DNA from: JBEIHX01 sp040381075
GTDB lineage: Bacteria; Pseudomonadota; Alphaproteobacteria; Caulobacterales; Aquidulcibacteraceae
Direction: 5' to 3'
NCBI GenBank assembly: GCA_040381075.1
Contig: JBEIHX010000026.1
Coordinates: 1 to 52,762, forward strand
Length of the DNA stretch: 52,762 bases
Part shown: one piece after another, positions 18,409 through 26,026 of the stretch
Position numbering within the stretch: the stretch's first letter is position 1
Layout of the letters: each line of letters begins with the position of its first letter
The notes under the pieces: model-generated
Databases searched by the model: none
What the model was told of the DNA's origin: nothing
The model's input: the letters and a program-made list of their open reading frames with translations, nothing else
Made by a program: the position numbers and the translations under genes

Positions 18409-18438
18409 CGCGTCCTCCCATCGGCGGCGATATGAACA

Positions 18439-18454
18439 CTAAACAATTGATCAG
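18439..18454. promoter_or_regulatory. TetR-type operator, copy 5
   Basis: CTAAACAATTGATCAG is the shared 16-bp pattern in the reverse orientation. It lies between the enoyl-CoA hydratase (start 18408) and the TauD-family gene (start 18520). Confidence 0.78.
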
Positions 18455-18519
18455 TCGAGTGGCGACCCCTATGATCGTGCAGTCCGCAGCCCGGGCGCCA
18501 GGTCACAGGAGGCTCAGCG

Positions 18520-19500
18520 GTGCCAACGCCGTTTTCCGCCGCCGAGCAGGGCGCGCACTTTCTTAACCGACCGTCACACGGGCGCCCGCAGGCGCCAGTG
18601 AGATCGCCGGCGGCCTGGCTGCCGCCCGATCTCGGTGCGCCAGCGAATTGGCGCGAAGATCTGACAGAACGTCAAGCAGCGGCGCTTCTGCATATGGCCG
18701 AGGGCCTTGCAGCGTGCGCGCGTGCGCCCGCCGACATCGAACCAGGCGACGTGTGCTTGCCCGGATTGGCGCCGGCGATCAGCGCGTGGCGCAATGAGGT
18801 GTTCAATGGCAGGGGCTTTGTACTTCTGCGCGGCCTGCGTATCGACGGCGTCAGCCGGGAAACGCTGACATGGCTGATGATCGGACTTGGGATGCAGTTC
18901 GGTCGGCTGGGGCTGCAAAATCCACAGGGCGACCTGATCGGCGAAGTGCGCAATACAGGGGCGGCGCAGCGCGATCCGAACGCCCGCAATTATGCAACTG
19001 ACCGGGAGTTCCGCTTTCACTGCGATGCAGCCGACGTCCTTGGCCTCCTGTGCGTAAGCCCCGCCGCGCGCGGCGGGCGCAGCAGGATCGCAAGCTCCGT
19101 GTCCGTGTTCAACGCACTCGCGGCGCGACGGCCCGACCTCGCCCGGCGGCTGTTCGAGCCGATGCTCCTCGACCTGCGCAATGAGCAGGCGCCCGGCCAG
19201 CCCGGCTTCGGTGAGGTCACGCCGTGCGCCTATGCGGACGGTGAGCTGCGTACTTTCTACATCTCTGACTATTTCCGAAGCGTCGTGCGCCATCCAGGCG
19301 TCGTTCTGTCAGGCGTGGAGAACGAACTGTTCGATCTCTATGAGGCGCTTGCGGATGAAGCGGCCATCGATTTTGAGCTGGAGCCAGGAGACATCCAGAT
19401 CATGAACAACCACGTGCTTCTGCATGCGCGCACCGCCTTTGAAGATTCCCCCCAGCGCACCCGCCTGCTGTTGCGGTTCCTCGCATCCGCCCCGCGATGA
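18520..19500 (+). CDS. TauD/TfdA-family Fe(II)/2-oxoglutarate dioxygenase
   Basis: The protein has 326 residues. The iron-binding facial triad is seen as FHCDAAD (His167, Asp169) and the distal His302 in HVLLHARTAF, with the 2-oxoglutarate-binding Arg about a dozen residues later. Such enzymes hydroxylate an unactivated carbon, sometimes with loss of a group. It starts with GTG at 18520, seven bases after CAGGAGG. Its stop overlaps the start of acyl-CoA synthetase 2 (ATGA), so it is the first gene of a three-gene operon with the synthetase and the P450. Confidence 0.85.
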   Translation: MPTPFSAAEQGAHFLNRPSHGRPQAPVRSPAAWLPPDLGAPANWREDLTERQAAALLHMAEGLAACARAPADIEPGDVCLPGLAPAISAWRNEVFNGRGFVLLRGLRIDGVSRETLTWLMIGLGMQFGRLGLQNPQGDLIGEVRNTGAAQRDPNARNYATDREFRFHCDAADVLGLLCVSPAARGGRSRIASSVSVFNALAARRPDLARRLFEPMLLDLRNEQAPGQPGFGEVTPCAYADGELRTFYISDYFRSVVRHPGVVLSGVENELFDLYEALADEAAIDFELEPGDIQIMNNHVLLHARTAFEDSPQRTRLLLRFLASAPR

Positions 19501-21230
19501 GCGAGCGTTCGCCCTGGGGACGCGCCTGCACGATCAAGATCGTCGACGCGCGTCCCGTTCCGGTCTTCACGCCACGCCCGCACGCGCTCGCCGACATCCT
19601 CGACCATGCCGGGCGCTGGGGGGAGCGCAGTTTTCTGGTCTGCGGTCAGCGGCGCGCCAGTTTTGCAGCATTCCGCCGGGCTGTCGATGCGGCTGGCGCG
19701 CAGTTGGCCGCGCGCGGCGTCAGGCCTGGCGATGTCGTCATGCTGCTCGCCGCCAACAGTCCGGAATGGCTCCTCGCCTTCTGGGCGCTCGCGCGTCGCA
19801 GGGCCGTGATCGCGCTCGGCAATGCGTGGTGGAGCCCGGAAGAAATCGCCGAGGCGCGCGCCCTGACGAACCCTGTTCTGGTCGTCGCCGACGCGGCGCG
19901 CCGCGACCGGCTGCGCGCCGGCGCGCCAGCGCACGACCTCGAGGCCCTGGAAGCCGCATGGGATGCCTGCCACAGCGCGCGGGCGAGCGGGACGCCCGCT
20001 CCGGTCGACGGCGCGCCTGGCCCAGACGCGGTTGGCCCAGACGCGGTTGGCCCAGACGCGGTTGGCCCAGACGTGCCTGGCCTACAAGAGCACGCCCCCC
20101 AAGCGCCTGCACCCGAAGCGCCTGCAGCCGGGGAAAATGACCGTGGCGAAGAGGAGCCCGCCCTGCTGGTCTTTACGTCCGGCACGACGAGCCGCGCGAA
20201 GGCCGCAGTCCTCTCCCATCGCGCTGCAGTCGCCTGTCTGCAGACCGTGTACCTCAGTCGTGACGCCATGCCGGACGAGATCCAGCCCGAGGCGCCTCAG
20301 CTGCACTTTCTCTGCTGCGCGCCGCTGTTTCACATCTCCGGCTACATGGCCCACACCCAGGCCCTGCTGAGCGGGCACAAACTTGTTCTCCTCGAGGGGC
20401 GCGCCGATCCGGCCCGCATCATTGACATCATCCGTCGTGAAGAGATCCATCTGTGGGCGACTGTGCCAACCCTGCTGGCGCGCGTGGCGCGCCACCCCGA
20501 CGCGCATGCGCGCAACCTTGAGAGCGTCACCGCAGTGGCTGCCGGCGGGGCGATGGTCACCCCTGAACTCATGGATGATGTGCGCGCCGCCTTTCCCAAC
20601 GTGCGCCTCGGTGCGGCGGCCACCTACGGATTGACCGAATCCGGCGGGTCCGTCACCGCAATCGCCGGTGAGGACTACCTCGCCCGGCCGCACTCCTGCG
20701 GACGGGCGCTGCCGGGATGTGACATCCGGATCAAGTCGCCCGACGAAAGCGGCGAGGGCGAGATCCTGGTCAGATCCCCAGCCATGATGTCGGGCTATTG
20801 GGGACTGACGGACACGCCGGTCGACGCCGATGGCTGGCTGCATACCGGCGATCTCGGCCGGCTCGATGCGCAGGGCTACCTGTCGATTACCGGGCGCAGC
20901 AAGGACATGATCATCCGTGGCGGAGAGAATGTTTCGGCCCCGCGCGTGGAATCCTGCATCGCACGGCATCCGGCTGTATTGGAGGTCGCCGTGATCGGTC
21001 TCGACCATCCAGATCTCGGCGAAGAGGTCGCGGCGATCGTCGTGACGCGGCCGGGAACGATGCTGAGCGAAGCAGACCTGCGCGCCTTCGTGCAGCCGAG
21101 CCTTGCCTATTTCGAAACCCCAAGCCGCTGGTGGATCCGCAGGGAGCCGCTGGCGACAACCTCCACTGTGAAGGTCCAGAAGATGATGCTGCGCCGCGAG
21201 TGGCTTGCGCGCCCCGGGGATGGGCCATGA
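19497..21230 (+). CDS. AMP-forming acyl-CoA synthetase 2
   Basis: The protein has 577 residues. It has the adenylate-forming signature LLVFTSGTTSRAKAAVLSHR, a YGLTESGG segment, LHTGDLGRLD and the hinge GRSKDMIIRGGENVS. It activates a carboxylic acid to its CoA ester. It is longer than the first synthetase because residues of about 175-205 form a Pro/Ala/Gly-rich insert encoded by the tandem array at 20019, just before the nucleotide-binding signature. It overlaps the TauD gene (ATGA) and the P450 gene (ATGA). Confidence 0.9.
   Translation: MSERSPWGRACTIKIVDARPVPVFTPRPHALADILDHAGRWGERSFLVCGQRRASFAAFRRAVDAAGAQLAARGVRPGDVVMLLAANSPEWLLAFWALARRRAVIALGNAWWSPEEIAEARALTNPVLVVADAARRDRLRAGAPAHDLEALEAAWDACHSARASGTPAPVDGAPGPDAVGPDAVGPDAVGPDVPGLQEHAPQAPAPEAPAAGENDRGEEEPALLVFTSGTTSRAKAAVLSHRAAVACLQTVYLSRDAMPDEIQPEAPQLHFLCCAPLFHISGYMAHTQALLSGHKLVLLEGRADPARIIDIIRREEIHLWATVPTLLARVARHPDAHARNLESVTAVAAGGAMVTPELMDDVRAAFPNVRLGAAATYGLTESGGSVTAIAGEDYLARPHSCGRALPGCDIRIKSPDESGEGEILVRSPAMMSGYWGLTDTPVDADGWLHTGDLGRLDAQGYLSITGRSKDMIIRGGENVSAPRVESCIARHPAVLEVAVIGLDHPDLGEEVAAIVVTRPGTMLSEADLRAFVQPSLAYFETPSRWWIRREPLATTSTVKVQKMMLRREWLARPGDGP
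20019..20078 (+). repeat. 15-bp in-frame tandem array inside a CDS, four copies
   Basis: Three exact copies of GGCCCAGACGCGGTT are followed by a variant. The 15-bp unit keeps the frame and encodes GPDAV repeats in acyl-CoA synthetase 2. It forms a loop insert before the ATP-binding signature. Confidence 0.92.
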
Positions 21231-22480
21231 GCACGCTCTGCGCCGCGCGGGCTGATCGTCTGGAGGCGGCGCGCGCACGCGCCGCCGCCACCCCGCTCGA
21301 CGCCATTGACGTGAGCAGTTTCGACCTCTTCGGTCGCGACGAACACTGGGCCTATTTCGAGCGCCTGCGCCGGGAAGCTCCCGTGCATCACTGCCGTGAC
21401 AGCCTGTTCGGCCCCTACTGGTCGGTCACGCGCTATCACGACATCATGACGGTCGACACTGACCACCGCACCTTTTCATCAAGCCATCGGCTCGGCGGCA
21501 TCTCGATCGCGGACCAAGCCCCGGACTTTCCGCTGCCGATGTTCATCGCCATGGACCCCCCAGAGCACGGGGTGATGCGAAAGGCGGTGTCGCCGCCGCT
21601 GGCGCCGCCGCGCCTGGCGGTTCTGGAGGCCGTGATCAGGACGCGGGTGACAGAAATTCTCGACCGCCTGCCGCGCGGGCGCCCCTTTAACTGGGTTGAG
21701 CAGGTGTCCGTCGACCTGACGTCCTTCATGCTGGCGACGCTGTTTGGCCTGCCGCAGGAGGACCGTGGAAAGCTGGTCCACTGGTCCAACGCCGCGGTCA
21801 TCGCGGACTATCTCAACAGTGAGGACGACCGGCGCGCTGCGTTGCTCGACTGCCTCGCCTACTTCAAACGCCTGCGTGGTCAGGCTGCGACAGATCCGGC
21901 AAGCCCTGACTTCTTTTCCCGTCTGACGCACGACCCCACCATGCGCGATCTCGACGATGCAAGCCTTCTTGGCAACATCCTTCTCCTGATCGTCGGCGGC
22001 AACGACACGACCCGCAACTCCATCGGCGGCGCAGTGTACGGGTTCAGTCTCTATCCCCAGGAGTGGCGAAAACTGACCGCCGACGCTTCCCTGATACCCT
22101 CGGCGGTCGCCGAGATCATCCGATGGCAGACGCCGCTAGCCCACATGCGCCGCACAGCTGTGCAGGACGCCGAAATTGGCGCAGCGCGTATCCGCAGGGG
22201 CGACAAGGTCATCATGTGGTACGTGTCCGGCAATCGGGATGAGGCGGTCATGCCGGACCCGGATGCGCTGATCGTCGACCGTGCGCATGCGCGCCGCCAT
22301 CTCAGCTTTGGTTTTGGACTGCACCGCTGTCTTGGCAATCGCGCCGCCGAACTGCAGATACGCGTCCTGCTTGAGGAAATGCTGCGGCGCGGGCTGACGC
22401 CGGAGGTCGTTCAGGAGCCCGCGCGCATCAAATCCTGCTTCGTACACGGATATGAGGACATGTATGTCGAGCTCCGGTGA
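21227..22480 (+). CDS. Cytochrome P450, CYP153-like
   Basis: The protein has 417 residues. The oxygen-activation helix reads LLIVGGNDTTRNS, the ExxR motif is EIIRW, and the heme-binding loop FGFGLHRCLGNR supplies Cys368. The GGNDTTRN and IIRWQTPLAHMRR stretches are characteristic of the CYP153 family, whose known members hydroxylate terminal carbons of alkanes, fatty acids and some terpenes. No ferredoxin or ferredoxin reductase gene accompanies it in the window, unlike many CYP153 loci. I chose the ATG at 21227, which overlaps the synthetase stop; the longer frame upstream is antisense-like to its own operon partner. Confidence 0.88.
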   Translation: MSTLCAARADRLEAARARAAATPLDAIDVSSFDLFGRDEHWAYFERLRREAPVHHCRDSLFGPYWSVTRYHDIMTVDTDHRTFSSSHRLGGISIADQAPDFPLPMFIAMDPPEHGVMRKAVSPPLAPPRLAVLEAVIRTRVTEILDRLPRGRPFNWVEQVSVDLTSFMLATLFGLPQEDRGKLVHWSNAAVIADYLNSEDDRRAALLDCLAYFKRLRGQAATDPASPDFFSRLTHDPTMRDLDDASLLGNILLLIVGGNDTTRNSIGGAVYGFSLYPQEWRKLTADASLIPSAVAEIIRWQTPLAHMRRTAVQDAEIGAARIRRGDKVIMWYVSGNRDEAVMPDPDALIVDRAHARRHLSFGFGLHRCLGNRAAELQIRVLLEEMLRRGLTPEVVQEPARIKSCFVHGYEDMYVELR

Positions 22481-22559
22481 GCCTGTGCTCAGACTGGGCG
22501 CGCATCGCGGCGCAGCACGCGCCCCTGCCTGATCCGGTCAGCGTGCGCGCCCGGGCCCG

Positions 22560-23294
22560 TCAGGCGGCCGCCAGGCCCGACATGTCCCGGTCGCCCATCG
22601 CCAGGCTCTCCATGGCGGAGGTGCGCCGAATGCGGAAGTGATGCGGATCCAAGAGATGGATGAGACCGCGCCGGTGCATGGTGTTCAAGGCGCGGCTCAC
22701 TGTCTCCAGTGTGACGCCCAGGTGGTCGGCGATATCCAGCCGCGACATAGGAATGGTGCATGTTCCATCATCGGATTCGCACCATATCGCCCGCCACTGC
22801 ACCAGAAAGTCGGCCACGCGCTCCTCCGCCGTCAGGCGCGCCACCCGCAACTGGCTGCGCTCACGCTCATCCAGTTCCTGGGCGATGACGTCACGCAGGG
22901 CGCCTGCGAGGTGTGCGTCCTGGAGCACGGCGCCCATCAGCGCCGCGGCAGGACATGATTGCACGGCCGTACGTGTAATGGCCTCGGTCGAACAGCGCCA
23001 CGTCGCGCCCGCCCCGAGGCTGAGGACCCCCTGCGGCGCCACGAATTTCGAGACATGCCGGCGACCATCGCCTGTCATGCGGAAGCAGCGCGCCAGACCC
23101 GATACAACAATGTCGGCGGTGGCGGCTTCAGCGCCCTCACTGAAGATGGTCTCGCCCGGCTCGAAAACGCGGACCGACCCGCGGCCAAGGCGTATAATGG
23201 CCTGAGCCAAAGCCGCCTGAGCCGGCGTAGAATGCCCTTGAGGGGCGCGAGCCGGCGTCATCGAATCCCTGCCAACGGTTGTCCCGGTAACCAT
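22560..23294 (-). CDS. FixK-type Crp/Fnr family regulator
   Basis: The protein has 244 residues, with a cyclic-nucleotide-like beta-roll (VFEPGETIFSEGAEA to about residue 120), a long dimer helix and a C-terminal HTH. The recognition helix carries E197-x-x-S200-R201 (LETVSRALN), the FNR/FixK pattern that reads TTGA half-sites. The N-terminal cysteine cluster of FNR is absent, so it resembles FixK, which does not sense oxygen through an iron-sulfur cluster. I chose ATG 23294 after GGGAG. It is the only Crp/Fnr gene seen and sits at the left end of a run of TTG(A/C)-N6-(T/G)CAA boxes. Confidence 0.85.
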   Translation of the reverse strand: MVTGTTVGRDSMTPARAPQGHSTPAQAALAQAIIRLGRGSVRVFEPGETIFSEGAEAATADIVVSGLARCFRMTGDGRRHVSKFVAPQGVLSLGAGATWRCSTEAITRTAVQSCPAAALMGAVLQDAHLAGALRDVIAQELDERERSQLRVARLTAEERVADFLVQWRAIWCESDDGTCTIPMSRLDIADHLGVTLETVSRALNTMHRRGLIHLLDPHHFRIRRTSAMESLAMGDRDMSGLAAA

Positions 23295-23709
23295 GTTTCG
23301 CTCCCGATCCAGGCCTTGCAGCCCACGCAGGAACCCAACCACGGATTGAAACGTCTAACCGCTTCGTAGCGCTACTTAGGGATGTCAGCACGCATCGGCG
23401 CAGGTCAAAACGCGCATTTCCGGCGGCGTGAGGGTTCCTCCTGACTTGATCTGACGCAACACGTCGCCGCGTGCTGGAGCTTTGGTGACTGCTTGGGCGT
23501 GACCGCTTGCGCCTCAACCGGGCGCGCCGGTGATCCTGACGCAATCCTGCAGGCGCTCGGCGCTGGCTGTGCACGCTTCGGGGTCCGGCTGTCCTGCGGC
23601 CCGGCTGCCCGGCGGCCCGGCAGTGGGCGCCGGAGGGCGTTGTCCTGTCGAAGGTCGCCGCAACCGCGCTGCAGGGTGGGTGAGGCGTCCACACATGAGA
23701 GGGTTTTCG
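23295..23709. other. Divergent promoter region, regulator / host-attachment gene
   Basis: No gene was recognised in this 415-bp region. It holds the FixK-type box at 23446-23459. A frame running from 23530 into the next gene is Cys/Arg-rich and not convincing. Confidence 0.5.
23446..23459. promoter_or_regulatory. FixK/FNR-type box 1 (regulator / host-attachment gene)
   Basis: TTGATCTGACGCAA fits TTG(A/C)-N6-(T/G)CAA. It lies between the divergent FixK-type regulator (about 150 bp) and the host-attachment gene (about 250 bp), allowing autoregulation. Confidence 0.6.
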
Positions 23710-24141
23710 ATGACGCAGACGACATGGCTGGTGACATTCGATGGCGCGCGGGCGCGCGCGTTCCGAAAGGTCGAGGAGCGCCCGGGGTGGGCCGAGTTCG
23801 ATCTCGACGTGGCGCAGGGCGCGCGCCGGCCCACACATGTCGATGAACGCTCCAGCGTGTATCAAAGTCATGGCGCGGCGCGCAGTCGCCCGGAGCCGAG
23901 GACTGACCCCGAACGCCTGCTCGAAGAGTCCTTCGTGGCCGGACTTTGCGCCCGTCTGGCCGAACATGGCGGGCGCGGCGACTTTCACAAACTCATCATC
24001 GCCGCCCCGCCCCGGGCGCTGGGCGCCTTTCGCGACGCCTGCGACAAGGGACTCGCCGCGCGCATCGCCGCCGAGATCGACGCCGACTACGTCAACACCC
24101 CGATTGAGCACATAGCGCGCTACGTCGCGCAGCACGCGTGA
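23710..24141 (+). CDS. Host attachment family protein
   Basis: The protein has 143 residues. It begins TTWLVTFDGARARAFRKVEE and carries LIIAAPPRALGAFRDAC near the middle, the pattern of the small host-attachment family (PF10116-like). That family is named for an Agrobacterium protein implicated in plant attachment and is otherwise of unknown biochemistry, probably related to the eRF1/baeRF superfamily. I chose ATG 23710. Its stop overlaps the GTG start of the L,D-transpeptidase (GTGA), so the two are co-transcribed. Confidence 0.78.
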   Translation: MTQTTWLVTFDGARARAFRKVEERPGWAEFDLDVAQGARRPTHVDERSSVYQSHGAARSRPEPRTDPERLLEESFVAGLCARLAEHGGRGDFHKLIIAAPPRALGAFRDACDKGLAARIAAEIDADYVNTPIEHIARYVAQHA

Positions 24142-25472
24142 CCGTCAGCATGCGGGCGATCCTCGGCCGTGTCGCTGGCGCCGTGTGCCTTGCCTGCGCC
24201 ATAGCGCTTCAGGCGCTGGCCGGCGCGTCGGGTCCGCCAGTTGTCCCGCCATCTGCAACGGCCGGGGCGAAGCCAGATCCCGGGCCCCCTCCGGCAGCCG
24301 GTGCGGGATCAAACGGCCCGGCGGCGCAGCCGGCGGCGGCCTGGACCCCACAGGCCATCGCTGTGCTGCGCGCGATCGCGGCCGAACTTCCTGCCCATGG
24401 CGTCGACCGGGAGCTCGATGGCGCGCAGGCGGCGCAGGACGGCTCTGCCCCATCAGCCGAGGCCGTTGACCGCCTTGCGCAAGGCCTTGTGGGCATTCTG
24501 GCTGGCGGCGCCGTCAATCCAGCCATCGCCGAGCCCTCCTGGCATATCCCCCCAGCCGGGATTGACGTGCCGCTCGACACCCTGCGGGGGCTGGCGCCCG
24601 ACCAGCTGGCTTCGGCCCTGCGAGCGCTTGCCCCACAGGATCCGGCCTATGTCAGCCTGATGTCCGCTTATGCTGACGCCGTCGTCGCGCCCGACAGCGT
24701 GGAGACGCTGGCCCGCCGGGCGAGCCTGCGCGCCAGCCTCGAACGCTGGCGCTGGCTGCCGCGCGCCCTGCCGGGCGACCGGCTGGAAATCCATATTCCG
24801 CAGTTCGAGGCGCGCTTGTTCCGCGCCGGCGTGCTCGTCGCCACCCACAAGGTGATCGTCGGCGCGCGCGCCACCCCGACGCCCAGCTTCGCCGCATTTG
24901 TCGAAGCAGTCACGGTGAACCCGACATGGCGACCGCCGGCGAAGATCGCCTTTGGCGAAGTCCTTCCCATGATGCGCCGCAATCCGCGGCGCGCGGCCGC
25001 ACAGGGCTATCGCCTCGTCAGCGCCGCCGGCGCTGTCCTCAGGCCGCAGGATGTCGACCTGCGGGTCCAGCCGTTTCCATATGCGATCATCCAGCTTCCC
25101 GGACCAGGCAATGCGCTCGGCCAGGTCAAGCTCGAGCTGCCCAATCCGTTCGCGATCTATGTCCATGACACGCCTGCGCAGGGGCTGTTCGCCCAGGCCA
25201 ATCGTGCGCGCAGCCATGGGTGCGTGCGGGCGCAGGCCGCCGCCGATCTCGCCGTCGAGGTTCTCAACCGTCCTGACATCGATCGCACGGCGCTTGACGC
25301 CCGGATCGCCGCAGGAACTGCGCAGCGCATCCCGATGATGCAACCCCTGCCAGTCTACTTCCTGTATCTGACCGCCGCGCCAGACGCGACAGGGGCCATC
25401 AGCTATGCCCCGGACGTCTATGGCAGGGACGCGCGTCTCGCGCGCAGGCTTTCGCCAGTCCCTCCAGCCTGA
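24138..25472 (+). CDS. L,D-transpeptidase (YkuD domain)
   Basis: The protein has 444 residues, with an N-terminal signal peptide or anchor (AVCLACAIALQALAGASG), a Pro/Ala-rich linker and a C-terminal YkuD domain whose active site is IYVHDTPAQG and then SHGCVR, with nucleophile Cys362. The size and long N-terminal region resemble YcbB-type enzymes. It forms 3-3 cross-links in peptidoglycan or attaches proteins to it in the periplasm, which can stiffen the wall in non-growing cells. The GTG at 24138 overlaps the preceding gene; ATG 24150 is an alternative start closer to the hydrophobic segment. Confidence 0.88.
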   Translation: MTVSMRAILGRVAGAVCLACAIALQALAGASGPPVVPPSATAGAKPDPGPPPAAGAGSNGPAAQPAAAWTPQAIAVLRAIAAELPAHGVDRELDGAQAAQDGSAPSAEAVDRLAQGLVGILAGGAVNPAIAEPSWHIPPAGIDVPLDTLRGLAPDQLASALRALAPQDPAYVSLMSAYADAVVAPDSVETLARRASLRASLERWRWLPRALPGDRLEIHIPQFEARLFRAGVLVATHKVIVGARATPTPSFAAFVEAVTVNPTWRPPAKIAFGEVLPMMRRNPRRAAAQGYRLVSAAGAVLRPQDVDLRVQPFPYAIIQLPGPGNALGQVKLELPNPFAIYVHDTPAQGLFAQANRARSHGCVRAQAAADLAVEVLNRPDIDRTALDARIAAGTAQRIPMMQPLPVYFLYLTAAPDATGAISYAPDVYGRDARLARRLSPVPPA

Positions 25473-26026
25473 CCCCGCCTGGTCTGCTGAGCAACCGTCC
25501 GTGGTCGGCGCTCGTGCGTGGCGGGCGGTGTCGATCGCACGACAGCGTGTCGTCTAAGCCGGCGGATCGGCGGATGTTCCCATGACCATCGCTGGGGGGC
25601 GACAGCTGCGCCAGGGGCGGCGGCGGCGAAAGGCGCCCTCGCGCGGATGCGCACGGCGGCCACGGATGCGCACGACCTCATTGCGCACCCGCTTCGGCAT
25701 TCTTCACCCACTTCGGTCTGGCCCCACTTTGATCTGTCGGCGTCTCAGTTTGCGGCCATCCCAGATTGTGTTCGGCAGGAGCGTCGAGGGTTCTCGCATC
25801 CAGGGTGAGCCTTCAAGCGGGGGCAGGGCTCAGACAGTCTGCCATGAACAAGCTCCGTCAGCAGCGTCGGACGCGCGCCTGCGCTGCCTGATATCCCGGT
25901 GTGCGGACCAATCCGATGGTTAATGAGGTCCTGCAGTGCATGAGATCTGGCCCAGGCAGACGGGCATTTTACGCCGCCTTAAGCTCATCGTGGTTAAGCT
26001 GCGCCAAGTTTTCCAGAAGGTGGCGT
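25473..26026. other. Spacer, no gene seen
   Basis: This 554-bp spacer lies between the L,D-transpeptidase and the FAD-oxidoreductase operon. No protein family, box or array stands out. Base composition falls toward the 3' end, which may hold the operon's promoter. Confidence 0.5.

Noticed and set aside
22496..22524. Hairpin (GGGCGCG/CGCGCCC) between P450 and FixK genes
   Set aside because: The stem is only 7 bp with a 15-base loop and no T-tract, so it is too weak to call a terminator.
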